From JBKBYG01 sp046313435 (GTDB lineage: Bacteria; Pseudomonadota; Alphaproteobacteria; Rickettsiales; Arcanibacteraceae): a stretch of 64,000 bases of DNA. Where the stretch lies: positions 1 to 64,000 of the forward strand of contig JBKBYG010000004.1 of the NCBI GenBank assembly GCA_046313435.1, read 5' to 3'. The notes under the pieces were generated by a model. That model was not told the DNA's origin. It saw nothing but the letters and a program-made list of their open reading frames with translations, and searched no databases. Numbering within the stretch: position 1 is the stretch's first letter; each line of letters opens with the position of its first letter. A program made the position numbers and the translations under genes. Of the stretch, positions 28,045-37,371 are shown one piece after another.

Positions 28045-28352
28045 AATTAGGTTTTTTATTAGAAAATAATGTTATATAATAAATTTTTTAGTTAATTAAA
28101 CTATTTATTTATTACCTAGTCTCTTTGTTTTAACTTGCAACTCTGCAATAGGTAAATTAGTAAAATTACTTAAAATTTTGGATTTTAATCTATTTAGTAT
28201 TTTGAGTGTATAGCACCTTAAATAAATTCTTACAAACAAAAATTTATTTAAATTATATTTTATTAAGACATTATTTGTAAATAAGTCGTTACAACTTATA
28301 TTGCAAAATTGCAATTAAATTTAGAATATTATTAATTTTAAGGAGAAATATA
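28045..28352. other. Divergent intergenic region, no gene supported
   Basis: A 308-base AT-rich gap between the divergent rseP operon and the MDH-like gene, so it must hold promoters for both. A 69-codon minus-strand frame (28105-28314) has no ribosome site and an unconvincing composition. A small TTGCAA-AA-TTGCAA type repeat near 28300 is the only local structure I see. Confidence 0.6.
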
Positions 28353-29360
28353 ATGCACAATAAAACAGTTGGAATAATTGGTGCAGGCGACATAGGTTTA
28401 AACTTAGCAGAGATTCTTGCTCTTAAGGGCTATAATATATTGTTACATAATAGATATCATGCTGTAGATGATAAGCCTAGCCCATATTGGCTTAGCAAAA
28501 TGGGAAAGGTAATGGACATGAATGATTCTCTTCAATTGCCAGGCTGTGGTGTTGTAAAACTTACATCTGACTTAAATGAATTAAAGACATCTACTTTTTT
28601 AGTTATTACTGCTGGAGCTAAGCGTACCAATCCTGAAGAAACACGAGAAGAACTAGCTGGAAAAAATGCAAAAATCATTCACACATATATTGATTTTCTG
28701 ATAGACAATCCTTCATTTTTAACTTTAATTATTTCGAATCCGGTAGATTCTTTGACTCAATATTTAATTGAAAAAATAGCTGAAAAAACTGCTAAACCAG
28801 TTACAGAAATATCAAAAAAAATTGTTGGAGTTTCTTATATTGACTCAATGAGACTAAAGAACCTTGTAAAAGAATTTTTAGTAGAGCATCATCCTACTCT
28901 TCAGAATGCATCCATTGAAGCTATAGCTATTGGCGAACATGGCCCTAGCATGGTGCCTTTAATTAGTAGCGTGTTTATTGACGGACGACCTCTTTCTGAT
29001 TTTGCAAGTCAAGAACAAATTGATTATATAGCTGAACATACAATTTTAAGAGGAAACGATATTATAAAACTTACAGGAGCCTCTTCTATAATGGGACCAG
29101 CTCATGCAGTAATGTATATGATTGAAGAAATTAACAGCAAGGCAGAGGCTATTATACCTTGTTCTGTTTGGGATGGAAAACGAGCTATAGGAAGAATGGC
29201 AAAATTCACAAAAAATACATTTGATCATATAGTGGATATTGATTTGAATAACTATGAGAAAGACATGCTTGAAAAAAGCGAAAAATCTTTAGATAAACAA
29301 TATGAAACTATATTGAATTTACTTTCACTTACCAATACAGTAAATGATGCACCCTTATAA
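28353..29360 (+). CDS. Malate dehydrogenase-like NAD(P)-dependent oxidoreductase
   Basis: A 335-residue complete member of the malate/lactate dehydrogenase family with a strong AAGGAG ribosome site. GAGDIG (about 10-15) binds the dinucleotide. AGAKRTNPEETREEL matches the mobile active-site loop with both Arg residues expected of malate enzymes, SNPVDSL follows, DSMRLKN carries the Asp and Arg, and GEHGPSM holds the catalytic His. The end of beta-2 reads LHNR, with Asn where NAD enzymes have Asp. An insertion follows (SPYWLSKMG). It probably interconverts malate and oxaloacetate, but substrate and cofactor are uncertain. Its end overlaps the dnaE start by 17 bases. Confidence 0.82.
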   Translation: MHNKTVGIIGAGDIGLNLAEILALKGYNILLHNRYHAVDDKPSPYWLSKMGKVMDMNDSLQLPGCGVVKLTSDLNELKTSTFLVITAGAKRTNPEETREELAGKNAKIIHTYIDFLIDNPSFLTLIISNPVDSLTQYLIEKIAEKTAKPVTEISKKIVGVSYIDSMRLKNLVKEFLVEHHPTLQNASIEAIAIGEHGPSMVPLISSVFIDGRPLSDFASQEQIDYIAEHTILRGNDIIKLTGASSIMGPAHAVMYMIEEINSKAEAIIPCSVWDGKRAIGRMAKFTKNTFDHIVDIDLNNYEKDMLEKSEKSLDKQYETILNLLSLTNTVNDAPL

Positions 29361-32300
29361 TTTTATCCATTTACGTACTCATAGTTCCTATTCATTATCT
29401 GAAGGAGCTATAAAAATAGATGATTTAATGGATCTCTGTATAAAAAATAGAATGCCAGCAGTAGCTCTTACTGATACTGGGAATCTTTTTTGCTCATTAG
29501 AGTTTTCTAAAGCTTGTACAAATAATGGCATTAAGCCGATAATTGGCACTATATTAAAATTCGATATAGAAGAAAATGAAGCAAAATTTACTAAAAATTT
29601 TGAATTTTATGAAATTTTACTGCTTGCAAAAAATGATATAGGTTATAAAAATCTTTTAAAATTAGTAAGTAAATCTTTTTTAGATAATAATAACCCTTAT
29701 CCTCATGTCACTATTTCCCTGCTCAAAGAACATTCAGAAGGCATTATAGCTTTATCGGGCGGCTTAAGGGGAGCTATTGATCGTTTAATACTTGAAAGTA
29801 AAGAAAAATTAGCTGAAGAAGTTTTAGTTAAACTAAATAACATATTTAAAGATAATTTTTATATTGAAATATCAAGGCATAATATAGAAGAAGAAGATCG
29901 CATTGAAGAATCAATACTCAATCTTGCATATAAATATAACATCCCTCTTGTTGCAACAAATAATATTTTTTATGCAACAAGAAATATGTATGAGGCGCAT
30001 GACGCACTTCTATGCATTGCTGAAGGTAGATATATTAGTGAAGATGATCGAAAAAAGACTAACACCGAATATTATTTTAAGTCACAAAGAGAAATGTGTA
30101 ATTTATTTGCTGATTTACCTGAAGCAATAAATAATACATTACTAATAGCAGAGAGATGCTCAGTAAAATCTGAAGAACATGAACCTATGCTTCCGAATTT
30201 TGAAGTTTCTTCTAATAAAACTGAAATTGAAGAATTCAAATATTTAGCTTATGAAGGGTTAAACCGGAAACTTGAAAATATAATTTACAAAAATATCGAT
30301 CCAAGCCACAGGGAAGAAGTAAAAACAAAATATTATGAAAGGTTAGATTTTGAACTTTCAGTAATTATAGAAATGAAATTCCCAGGCTATTTTTTAATAG
30401 TATCGGATTTTATAAGATGGAGCAAAAAAAACAATATACCTGTTGGTCCAGGAAGGGGTTCTGGAGCAGGTTCATTAGTCGCATGGTGTCTAGAAATAAC
30501 TGATCTTGATCCACTTAGATTCAATTTATTATTTGAAAGATTTCTAAACCCTGAACGTATTTCAATGCCTGATTTTGATATAGATTTTTGTCAGGATAGA
30601 CGTGACGAAGTTATCAATTATGTACAGGACAAATACGGGAAAGAACAAGTAGCGCAAATCATTACATTCGGAAAATTACAAGCTCGCGCTGTAATAAGAG
30701 ATGTTGGCAGAGTTTTACAAATGCCTTATGGTCAAGTTGATAAAATTTCTAAAATGGTACCATTTAACGCCGTAAATCCTGTAACTCTTAGTCAAGCGAT
30801 TGAAATGGAACCGGCACTGAGGCGAGCTAAAGCTGAAGATGAGCAAATTGCAAAACTTTTATCTATTGCATTACAACTTGAAGGCTTGAACAGGCATACT
30901 TCTACCCATGCTGCAGGCATAATAATAGCTGGCAAACCATTAATTGAAATTGTTCCTCTTTGTCGCGACCCTAAAACTGGTATGCTCGTTACGCAATATT
31001 CAATGAAATATGCTGAAGCAGCAGGGTTAGTTAAATTCGATTTTTTAGGTTTAAAAACTTTAACAACTATATCTAATACGTGTAAATTAATTGCAGTTAG
31101 CGGTGATCAAATTGACATAACAACTATTCCTTTAGATGACAAAAAAACATATGAATTACTTGCTAAAGGGTTATCTGTTGGTATATTCCAATTTGAAAGT
31201 CCTGGCATGCAGGATACACTTCGCAAAATGCGACCTGACGTTATTGAAGATCTTATTGCCTTAGGAGCGCTTTATAGACCAGGTCCTATGGATAATATAC
31301 CCACCTATATTGCTTGCAAACATGGGATTGAGGAACCAGATTATCTACATCCAAGTCTTGAGCATATATTAAAGGAAACATTCGGAGTTATAATTTATCA
31401 GGAGCAAGTAATGGAAATTGCCCAAGTACTTGCAGGCTATACTTTGGGTGCAGCAGATCTTTTACGCCGTGCAATGGGTAAAAAAATTAAAGCTGAGATG
31501 GATGCCCAACGCGAAATGTTTGTCGAAGGAGCTGTTAAAAAAGGCGTAGATAAAGTTCATGCAAGTAATATTTTTGATTTAGTAGCAAAGTTTGCCGGTT
31601 ATGGTTTTAACAAATCTCATGCCGCAGCATATGCGATGATTTCTTATCAAACCGCTTATCTTAAAGCAAATTATCCAGTAGAATTTATTGTTGCTTCTAT
31701 GAATCTTGATATCAATGATACTGATAAAATCAATGTATTTAAAGAGGAAGCCCACAATATGGGTATTGAAATTTTACCTCCTAATATTAATTATTCTAAT
31801 TCAATATTTAGTATTGAGACAATTAAAGGCAAACAGGCTATTAGGTATGGACTTGGAGCGTTGAAAAATGTTGGTATTTCCGCAATGGAAGATTTAACAA
31901 TTGAACGTAAAAACAATGGTCACTTTAAAGATATATTCGATTTTGCAAATAGAATAGATAGTAAAATTCTAAATAAAAGACAGTTAGAAAATTTAATTAA
32001 GGCTGGAACATTTGACATATTAAACTCTAATAGAAAACAATTATTAGAATCAGTTGAGATAATTACTAGATACAATACTGACAATACTAAAGAACGTAAT
32101 AGTAATCAAATTAGTTTATTTAGTTCTTTAGAATCTTTAAAACAAACTATGCCTCAATTAGTAAAAACCGAGGATTATAATAAAAATGAACGCCTATCGC
32201 TTGAATGTGAGGCATTAGGATTTTATTTAACTGATCACCCCTTAAATGATATAAAAAATTATCTCAAAATTCTAGGTATTAAAGACTCTAACTATTTAAA

Positions 32301-32805
32301 ACACGAACTGATTGAAGGAAGCTCAATAGTCAAACTTGCTGCAGTATCAATATCTACAAAAACAAGAAGTTCACCTCGCGGAAGGTATGTCCAAGCACAA
32401 TTATCCGATCCTGCTGGGATATTTAGTATTGCTATTTATGATGACAATATATTACTTTCTGCTCGTGAATTATTAGATGGGTTAAAACCCTTATTTATTC
32501 AAGCTGAAGTTCGTAAAGATGAAGGTGGGGTAAGAATAATGGCCCAATCAATTTTAAGTTTAGAAGAATATCTTATTAATAAAAAAATAAATTTAAGGAT
32601 TTGGCTTGATAATTCAAATTCAATCGTAACAATAAGAAATATACTAACTGCAGATAATGGACCTCTGAATACAAAGTTAAATTTTACAATTATTCTTTCA
32701 GACAAGGAAATTGATATTGAAGTTAGTGAAGAATTTTGCTTTTCTGTAAATAAAATTTCAGATATAGAAGCATTGAAAGGTGTAAATAAAATTGAAGTTA
32801 GCTAG
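29344..32805 (+). CDS. dnaE: DNA polymerase III alpha subunit
   Basis: A 1153-residue replicative polymerase. The N-terminal PHP domain opens with FIHLRTHSSYSLSEGAIK. The polymerase core has GPGRGSGAGSLVAWCL, the catalytic PDFDIDF, and HAAGIIIAGKPL. The fingers and the helix-hairpin-helix region follow, then a C-terminal OB fold (VKLAAVSISTKTRS). Length fits the standard DnaE1 type. Two Met codons open the frame; both lie inside the end of the upstream MDH-like gene, so translation is probably coupled. Confidence 0.98.
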   Translation: MMHPYNFIHLRTHSSYSLSEGAIKIDDLMDLCIKNRMPAVALTDTGNLFCSLEFSKACTNNGIKPIIGTILKFDIEENEAKFTKNFEFYEILLLAKNDIGYKNLLKLVSKSFLDNNNPYPHVTISLLKEHSEGIIALSGGLRGAIDRLILESKEKLAEEVLVKLNNIFKDNFYIEISRHNIEEEDRIEESILNLAYKYNIPLVATNNIFYATRNMYEAHDALLCIAEGRYISEDDRKKTNTEYYFKSQREMCNLFADLPEAINNTLLIAERCSVKSEEHEPMLPNFEVSSNKTEIEEFKYLAYEGLNRKLENIIYKNIDPSHREEVKTKYYERLDFELSVIIEMKFPGYFLIVSDFIRWSKKNNIPVGPGRGSGAGSLVAWCLEITDLDPLRFNLLFERFLNPERISMPDFDIDFCQDRRDEVINYVQDKYGKEQVAQIITFGKLQARAVIRDVGRVLQMPYGQVDKISKMVPFNAVNPVTLSQAIEMEPALRRAKAEDEQIAKLLSIALQLEGLNRHTSTHAAGIIIAGKPLIEIVPLCRDPKTGMLVTQYSMKYAEAAGLVKFDFLGLKTLTTISNTCKLIAVSGDQIDITTIPLDDKKTYELLAKGLSVGIFQFESPGMQDTLRKMRPDVIEDLIALGALYRPGPMDNIPTYIACKHGIEEPDYLHPSLEHILKETFGVIIYQEQVMEIAQVLAGYTLGAADLLRRAMGKKIKAEMDAQREMFVEGAVKKGVDKVHASNIFDLVAKFAGYGFNKSHAAAYAMISYQTAYLKANYPVEFIVASMNLDINDTDKINVFKEEAHNMGIEILPPNINYSNSIFSIETIKGKQAIRYGLGALKNVGISAMEDLTIERKNNGHFKDIFDFANRIDSKILNKRQLENLIKAGTFDILNSNRKQLLESVEIITRYNTDNTKERNSNQISLFSSLESLKQTMPQLVKTEDYNKNERLSLECEALGFYLTDHPLNDIKNYLKILGIKDSNYLKHELIEGSSIVKLAAVSISTKTRSSPRGRYVQAQLSDPAGIFSIAIYDDNILLSARELLDGLKPLFIQAEVRKDEGGVRIMAQSILSLEEYLINKKINLRIWLDNSNSIVTIRNILTADNGPLNTKLNFTIILSDKEIDIEVSEEFCFSVNKISDIEALKGVNKIEVS

Positions 32806-32808
32806 ATT

Positions 32809-32941
32809 ATGTTAAGTTTTCTAGTTTAAGAGGTAAGTTTTAGGGGTTTTTAACCGGAAAACCTCAGCACACGTGGATGTATGTGAGGATTTGAGGATAA
32901 AAATGACAACAAAATTATCTTTAAAATTGAAAACTTAACAT
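32809..32941. repeat. Palindromic element with terminal inverted repeats between convergent genes
   Basis: A 133-bp block. The left end ATGTTAAGTTTTCTAGTTTA and the reverse complement of the right end (ATGTTAAGTTTTCAATTTTA) match in 17 of 20 positions. The interior is GC-richer and holds a second inverted pair (CCTCAGCACAC near 32861 and GTATGTGAGG near 32879). It starts 4 bases after the dnaE stop and ends 10 bases before the ABC ATPase stop, so it may also serve as a bidirectional terminator. Its interior differs from the elements at 6678, 40918 and 51351. Confidence 0.65.
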
Positions 32942-32950
32942 GACCTAATA

Positions 32951-33697
32951 TTAGAACTCCGAATAAAGGTACGCGATATCTAACCTTTCTTTTTCTAAAT
33001 TAGAATATTCTTTTAAAAGTTGCCCATCTTTTAAAATAAGCATCCTATCTCCATATTTGATTGCATGTTTCATATTATGTGTAATCATGATGCAAGTACA
33101 GCTTTCTTCTCGAACAATTTTATTAGCTAATTCCATTATATTTTCAGTTGCTTTAGGATCTAACGCCGCTGTAATTTCATCCAAAAGTAAAATTTTAGGA
33201 TTAATAATTATTGCCATAATTAAACTAAGGGCTTGTCTTTGTCCCCCTGATAAATTGCTAACTAATTCATTCAATCTATTTTCTAAACCTAGGTTAAGCA
33301 AAGAAAGCTTTTGCTTAAATAACTCAATACGCATACTATTTATAGCAAGACTAAAGCCTCTTTTTTCACCATGTTTTAAGGCAAGTGCCATATTTTCTTG
33401 GATAGTCATATTCTCTATAGTTCCAATTTTAGGGTCTTGCATAACTTTTGTAATAAAATTTGTCCTTAAGCTTTGTGAGGCTCCGGTATAATCCCGGTTA
33501 TCAAGCTTTATTTTTCCTGAATCTGGTCGTAAATTTCCGGAAATTATATTCAATAAAGTTGATTTGCCTGCACCATTCCCCCCGATGATGATTATGAACT
33601 CACCTTTTTCAACCTTTAGATTAAGATTTTTAAATATTGGATATTCAAGTTTTGAATTTTTATTTAAAGTTAAATCGATATTTTCTAAAATTAGCAT
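32951..33697 (-). CDS. ABC transporter ATP-binding protein (ABC_sub_bind-type amino acid importer)
   Basis: A 248-residue ATPase subunit. Walker A is GGNGAGKSTL (about residues 38-47), the signature is NLSGGQRQ, Walker B is ILLLDEITAALD, and the switch His is in MITHNMKHA. It overlaps the permease gene by 7 bases and completes the operon of repressor, binding protein, permease and ATPase. Related cassettes import tryptophan/tyrosine-like substrates in some bacteria. The actual substrate is inferred only. Confidence 0.93.
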   Translation of the reverse strand: MLILENIDLTLNKNSKLEYPIFKNLNLKVEKGEFIIIIGGNGAGKSTLLNIISGNLRPDSGKIKLDNRDYTGASQSLRTNFITKVMQDPKIGTIENMTIQENMALALKHGEKRGFSLAINSMRIELFKQKLSLLNLGLENRLNELVSNLSGGQRQALSLIMAIIINPKILLLDEITAALDPKATENIMELANKIVREESCTCIMITHNMKHAIKYGDRMLILKDGQLLKEYSNLEKERLDIAYLYSEF

Positions 33698-34536
33698 GCT
33701 CTTTTCCTTGACATATACATAACCATAATTACCATTATCCCTGTAAGTAAGTTTAGATTTTGCGTTTCTAATCCTAAAACTTCACTGTGAAGTGCAAAAC
33801 TGATTAATAATCTATATATTATTGATCCTAGCAAACAGCTGATAAGCTGAACCATGATTGACCTGTAAGGTAAAATTTTTTCTCCAATCATAACTGAGGC
33901 CAATCCAACAATTACTGTCCCAACACCACTTCCAACATCAGCAAATCTTTGATGTTGTGTAAAAATTGCCCCACTTAAGGCAATAAGGGCATTACTTAAA
34001 ATTAAACCGATTATTACAAAAGCTTGGACATTTAATCCACTATTTCGGGCAAGCTTTTTATTTTGACCAACACTTCTTAAAGCTAGTCCAAAATCTGTTA
34101 TCAAAAGGTAGTTATATAATATACAAATTAATCCTGCTATTATAGATACCACCATTATTATATTAAAATCCTCAAATATTGTCTTCGATTGTATCAATAC
34201 AATATTTGGAGTATTATTCATTATATATAAATTCACTGAGTATAACATAAAACCTACTAATATTCCTGCCAGTAGATCAGTTACCTTAAAATATGCATGA
34301 AGTACCCCTGTTACCGACCCAGCTATTCCTCCGCTCACCATAGCTATAATTAGCGCAACCCATGGGTTACAATTTGCTTTTATTAATGTGCTCGTTACTG
34401 CGCCACCTAGAACAAAACTACCATCACATGTAAGGTCTGGAAAATCAATAATCCTAAAAGTAATATATATTCCGATTGCAACAATACCATATATAAGCCC
34501 CATCTCTATTCCGAGGATAATCTCATTAAAATTCAT
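33691..34536 (-). CDS. ABC transporter permease
   Basis: A 281-residue inner-membrane permease of the BPD_transp_2/branched-chain-amino-acid-like fold, with about eight hydrophobic helices. Recognisable stretches are DFPDLTCDGSFVLGGAV near the N-terminus and ALRSVGQNKKLARNSGLN (the EAA-like cytoplasmic loop). Its ATG overlaps the stop of the binding-protein gene by one base and its end overlaps the ATPase gene, so expression is tightly coupled. Confidence 0.92.
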   Translation of the reverse strand: MNFNEIILGIEMGLIYGIVAIGIYITFRIIDFPDLTCDGSFVLGGAVTSTLIKANCNPWVALIIAMVSGGIAGSVTGVLHAYFKVTDLLAGILVGFMLYSVNLYIMNNTPNIVLIQSKTIFEDFNIIMVVSIIAGLICILYNYLLITDFGLALRSVGQNKKLARNSGLNVQAFVIIGLILSNALIALSGAIFTQHQRFADVGSGVGTVIVGLASVMIGEKILPYRSIMVQLISCLLGSIIYRLLISFALHSEVLGLETQNLNLLTGIMVIMVMYMSRKRAC

Positions 34537-35516
34537 TATATATCCTTATTATTACTAATTATTTTTACTGCCTCAGATTTAATTTCATCTGGAATTTTGA
34601 TATCCAAAATTTTAGCAGCATCTTCATTAATATATAATTCTGTTTTATGTGGAAATTCTACAGCTATATTGCCTATATCCTCGCCTTTTAAAGCTCTAGT
34701 AATAATTTTAGCTGTTTGTATGCCTATTTCATATTGATTCGGTCCAAGCGCCGCTAATGCACCTAACTCTACCGCATCAGTATCACTTACATAGACTGGT
34801 TTTTTTGCTTTATTTGCCGCAACAACAATTGATTTTAAAGCCGATAAAGCCGTGCTGTCATTGCTTATAAAGATTGCATCAACATTATTTAAAATTTTAG
34901 TTGCAGCTTGCGGAACGTCAGAGGTTTTACTAACTGCTTGCAAAACTAATTTTATTCCTAGTCGTGGACATATTTCTTCTAATTGTTTTATTAGACTTAC
35001 AGAATTTATTTCTGCTGGATTATATATGAAACCAATCTGCTTAATATTTTGCTGTATTTTCTTAAAAAGCTGAATTTGGGGTTCTAACTCTACAAAATTT
35101 GATACACCTGAAGTATTATTACTTGGTTGGTTGATATTTTTGATTAAACCTGCAGCCAATGGATCTGTTACTGAACTAAATACTAATTTTGCTTTATTAT
35201 TCAATGTATATTTTATAAAGCTTTGAGCTGAAATAGTCGCTACACCTACAACAATATCTGGATTTTGATTAATAAATTTGCTGGCAATTTGTGCAGCCAA
35301 TGCAGAATTTGATTGCGCTGATTCTATTCTTAAATCTAAATTTTTGCCCTGCTTATAACCGCTTTGTCCTAATCCATCAATAATTCCTTTAGTAGTAGCA
35401 TCTAATGCAGGATGTTGGACAAACTGATTGATATAGACTTTTTTTACAATTTCTTCTGCCTTAGCATTTGTTACTAACAATATTAGTGATAATGACAACA
35501 ATATTATTCTTTTCAT
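34536..35516 (-). CDS. ABC transporter substrate-binding protein (ABC_sub_bind/TrpX-like)
   Basis: A 326-residue periplasmic binding protein. The signal peptide ends near NAKAEEI (about residue 21), and there is no lipobox Cys. The mature part has the two-lobe ABC_sub_bind (DUF534) fold, with landmarks IDGLGQSGYKQGKNLDLRIE, SVTDPLAAGLI, SNFVELEPQI and IFISNDSTALSAL. This family pairs with the permease type downstream and includes TrpX. It begins one base after the regulator's stop. Confidence 0.92.
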   Translation of the reverse strand: MKRIILLSLSLILLVTNAKAEEIVKKVYINQFVQHPALDATTKGIIDGLGQSGYKQGKNLDLRIESAQSNSALAAQIASKFINQNPDIVVGVATISAQSFIKYTLNNKAKLVFSSVTDPLAAGLIKNINQPSNNTSGVSNFVELEPQIQLFKKIQQNIKQIGFIYNPAEINSVSLIKQLEEICPRLGIKLVLQAVSKTSDVPQAATKILNNVDAIFISNDSTALSALKSIVVAANKAKKPVYVSDTDAVELGALAALGPNQYEIGIQTAKIITRALKGEDIGNIAVEFPHKTELYINEDAAKILDIKIPDEIKSEAVKIISNNKDI

Positions 35517-35517
35517 T

Positions 35518-35814
35518 TTAATCCTCGTTTTCTATTTTTGTTAATATTTTTTGATAGCCGTTGTAAGGTTCATCTTTTAGAAATCTTGCTACTCTTCCTA
35601 TTGTAGTTAAACTAGCGCCTGTAATTTCACTAATTTTTCTATAAGATAAGTTTCCTTTATTTAAAAGCTTACATACACGCCATCTTTCAGCAAGAGTATA
35701 CATTTCCTGAGGAGTGCATAAATCTTTTAAAAAACTATATGCTTCTTTTTGATTTTCAAGCTTAAGAAAAGCATTACACAAATCATATATTGCCTCTTGA
35801 TTTTCGTTTTCCAT
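35518..35814 (-). CDS. TrpR-family transcriptional regulator (YerC/YecD-like)
   Basis: A 98-residue helix-turn-helix protein of the Trp repressor superfamily. The region FLKDLCTPQEMYTLAERWRVCKLL matches the YerC/YecD signature, and SYRKISEITGASLTTIGRVARFL is the helix-turn-helix (split here: SYRKISEITGAS then LTTIGRVARFL). It is the first gene of the ABC importer operon and lies directly downstream of a perfect inverted repeat, so it probably represses its own operon. The corepressor is likely an aromatic amino acid, by analogy with TrpR only. Confidence 0.9.
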   Translation of the reverse strand: MENENQEAIYDLCNAFLKLENQKEAYSFLKDLCTPQEMYTLAERWRVCKLLNKGNLSYRKISEITGASLTTIGRVARFLKDEPYNGYQKILTKIENED

Positions 35815-35821
35815 ATTATCC

Positions 35822-35865
35822 TTTTTGTTCTATTGTATTACTATACTAATACAATAGAACAAAAA
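35822..35865 (-). promoter_or_regulatory. Perfect 19-bp inverted repeat: probable operator of the TrpR-family repressor
   Basis: The arms TTTTTGTTCTATTGTATTA (35822-35840) and TAATACAATAGAACAAAAA (35847-35865) are exact reverse complements around a 6-base spacer. The repeat ends 7 bases upstream of the regulator's start codon. On the minus strand a TTGAAA box, a 17-base spacer and TAGTAT overlap it, so a bound repressor would cover the -10 region. No T-run suggests a terminator here. Confidence 0.75.
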
Positions 35866-35917
35866 TTTCAACAAAAATCTATTTTAAATTTTAATTATAC
35901 TAAAAACTTAGCTTTAT

Positions 35918-37123
35918 TTATGGGACTTGGTATAATTTAGTTAGTAAAGTTTTTCTTACAATTACCATAAACATACTAATGCTTAAAAAATAAAGAGGCA
36001 TAGGAATCAAAGTACCATTATGTAAGTACCCCATTCCAAACGTAAATAAAGAAATCAATGTATAATAGAAAAATCCGAATAAGCTTGAGGCAGCTCCTAT
36101 ACACCATTTGAAATCCACTAGGGCTAATGCAAGTGCATTACTAGTTGCCATACATACTCCAAACATATTGCACATTTGGCATAATATCGAAATGGTAATT
36201 ACTAAAAATATTGGTGCAGGCCAAACATGTGAATTCAGTATTATAAAACTGCTGAAAATCCCATTACTTGTAATAACAATGAAAATTCCATATTTCATAA
36301 CAGTTTGGGCAGGATGACTAGTGAGCAATTTCTTTGAAAAAATTCCTCCACACATTGTACTAACTGCAATTAATATAAAGCTAAATCCATAACTACTTGG
36401 CGAAAAACCTAAAATCTCAATTAAGTAAAATGATCCCTCTGCAAAGTAACTGAAAGTAATACCGTTACAAGCAGCAACAATTAAGCCAAAACCAATTACA
36501 TTTTTATCTTTTACTAACTTTAGTGCTACATCCAAAATAGAAATTGGTATTCTATTTGTAATATTATGAGTTTCAGGTAAATACTTAGCTATTAACAATC
36601 CTAATACAATTGCAAATATAACTAAAAACAAGAATATATTTTGCCAACCAAAATTTTCAGCGATCAATCCTCCAACTAGGGGACCAATTGCAGGGAATAT
36701 AGCAAGACTACTTCCAATTATTGAATAGGCTTGCCCAAGCTTTGGCCCATGGAACGCATCTCTACATATTGCTTGACCAAGCACACTGCCAATACTACCT
36801 CCAAACGCTTGAATGAACCTTGCAACCATTAATATTTGAATTGAGTCTGACAAGTAGCACCCAGCACTACCTATTATATAGATGACCATACCTGCTAATA
36901 TACAAGGCTTGCGCCCTAATTTGTCCGATAATTTTCCCCAAAACAATGTACCGATAGCAAAACTTAAGAGATAAATGGTGAGTGTGAATTCCACCATTTC
37001 TTCAGAAGCATGGAGACTATACGCTATATCAGGTAAAGATGGTGTATAAACTGTTTCAGATAATTGTGGCAAACCCACAATAAGTGTAATGAGCCATATA
37101 AAAGGCAATGAAATATTTGTCAT
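35918..37123 (-). CDS. Bcr/CflA-family multidrug efflux MFS transporter
   Basis: A 401-residue, twelve-helix exporter. Signature stretches include PSLPDIAYSLHASEEMVEFT after helix 1, the A-motif GKLSDKLGRKP, and VARFIQAFGGSIGSVLGQAI in helix 4. Together these place it in the Bcr/CflA drug:H+ antiporter group. Its substrate is unknown. It is monocistronic; its 248-base upstream gap carries a short leader-like frame and two palindromic sites. Confidence 0.88.
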   Translation of the reverse strand: MTNISLPFIWLITLIVGLPQLSETVYTPSLPDIAYSLHASEEMVEFTLTIYLLSFAIGTLFWGKLSDKLGRKPCILAGMVIYIIGSAGCYLSDSIQILMVARFIQAFGGSIGSVLGQAICRDAFHGPKLGQAYSIIGSSLAIFPAIGPLVGGLIAENFGWQNIFLFLVIFAIVLGLLIAKYLPETHNITNRIPISILDVALKLVKDKNVIGFGLIVAACNGITFSYFAEGSFYLIEILGFSPSSYGFSFILIAVSTMCGGIFSKKLLTSHPAQTVMKYGIFIVITSNGIFSSFIILNSHVWPAPIFLVITISILCQMCNMFGVCMATSNALALALVDFKWCIGAASSLFGFFYYTLISLFTFGMGYLHNGTLIPMPLYFLSISMFMVIVRKTLLTKLYQVP

Positions 37124-37210
37124 AAAAATCCCATTATTTAATACAAAAATTAAGCGAAATTATAGTATCCCCTTATTTTTAAGAGTTACTAAAAAACCTA
37201 ATTTTTTGCT

Positions 37211-37271
37211 TTAAACAACGACAATCATTTTCATTTTATTTCCTTATATAATTTGTATAATGTGCATTATA
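37211..37271 (-). promoter_or_regulatory. Possible regulatory leader of the MFS gene (Fur-like site, mini-ORF, palindrome)
   Basis: On the minus strand TGAAAATGATTGTCG (37219-37233) agrees with the 7-1-7 Fur consensus at 11 of 14 positions. The same bases form an 8-codon frame (MKMIVVV, 37211-37234) with an AAGGAAA ribosome-like site just upstream. A 7-2-7 palindrome, TATAATGTGCATTATA, lies at 37256-37271. The two readings of the Fur-like site compete, and neither is certain. Confidence 0.3.
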
Positions 37272-37371
37272 TAAATTATAAATTATTTGTCTAGAGTATT
37301 AATCTTTAAAAAATACATTAGATCCAAATAGTTCAAAAGCTAAGCCTTAAACTCCTAACTTTTGTTATTAA

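Noticed and set aside
28105..28314. 69-codon minus-strand frame upstream of the rseP operon
   Set aside because: No ribosome site, no recognisable composition or motif, and it fills a divergent promoter region. AT-rich DNA gives such frames by chance.
32951..35516. Naming the importer trpXYZ
   Set aside because: The family fits and the regulator is TrpR-like, but the substrate cannot be read from sequence, so no symbol is given.
35822..35865. Perfect inverted repeat considered as a terminator
   Set aside because: It lies just upstream of a start codon, is not followed by a clean T run in the right place, and overlaps a promoter-like sequence. An operator fits better.
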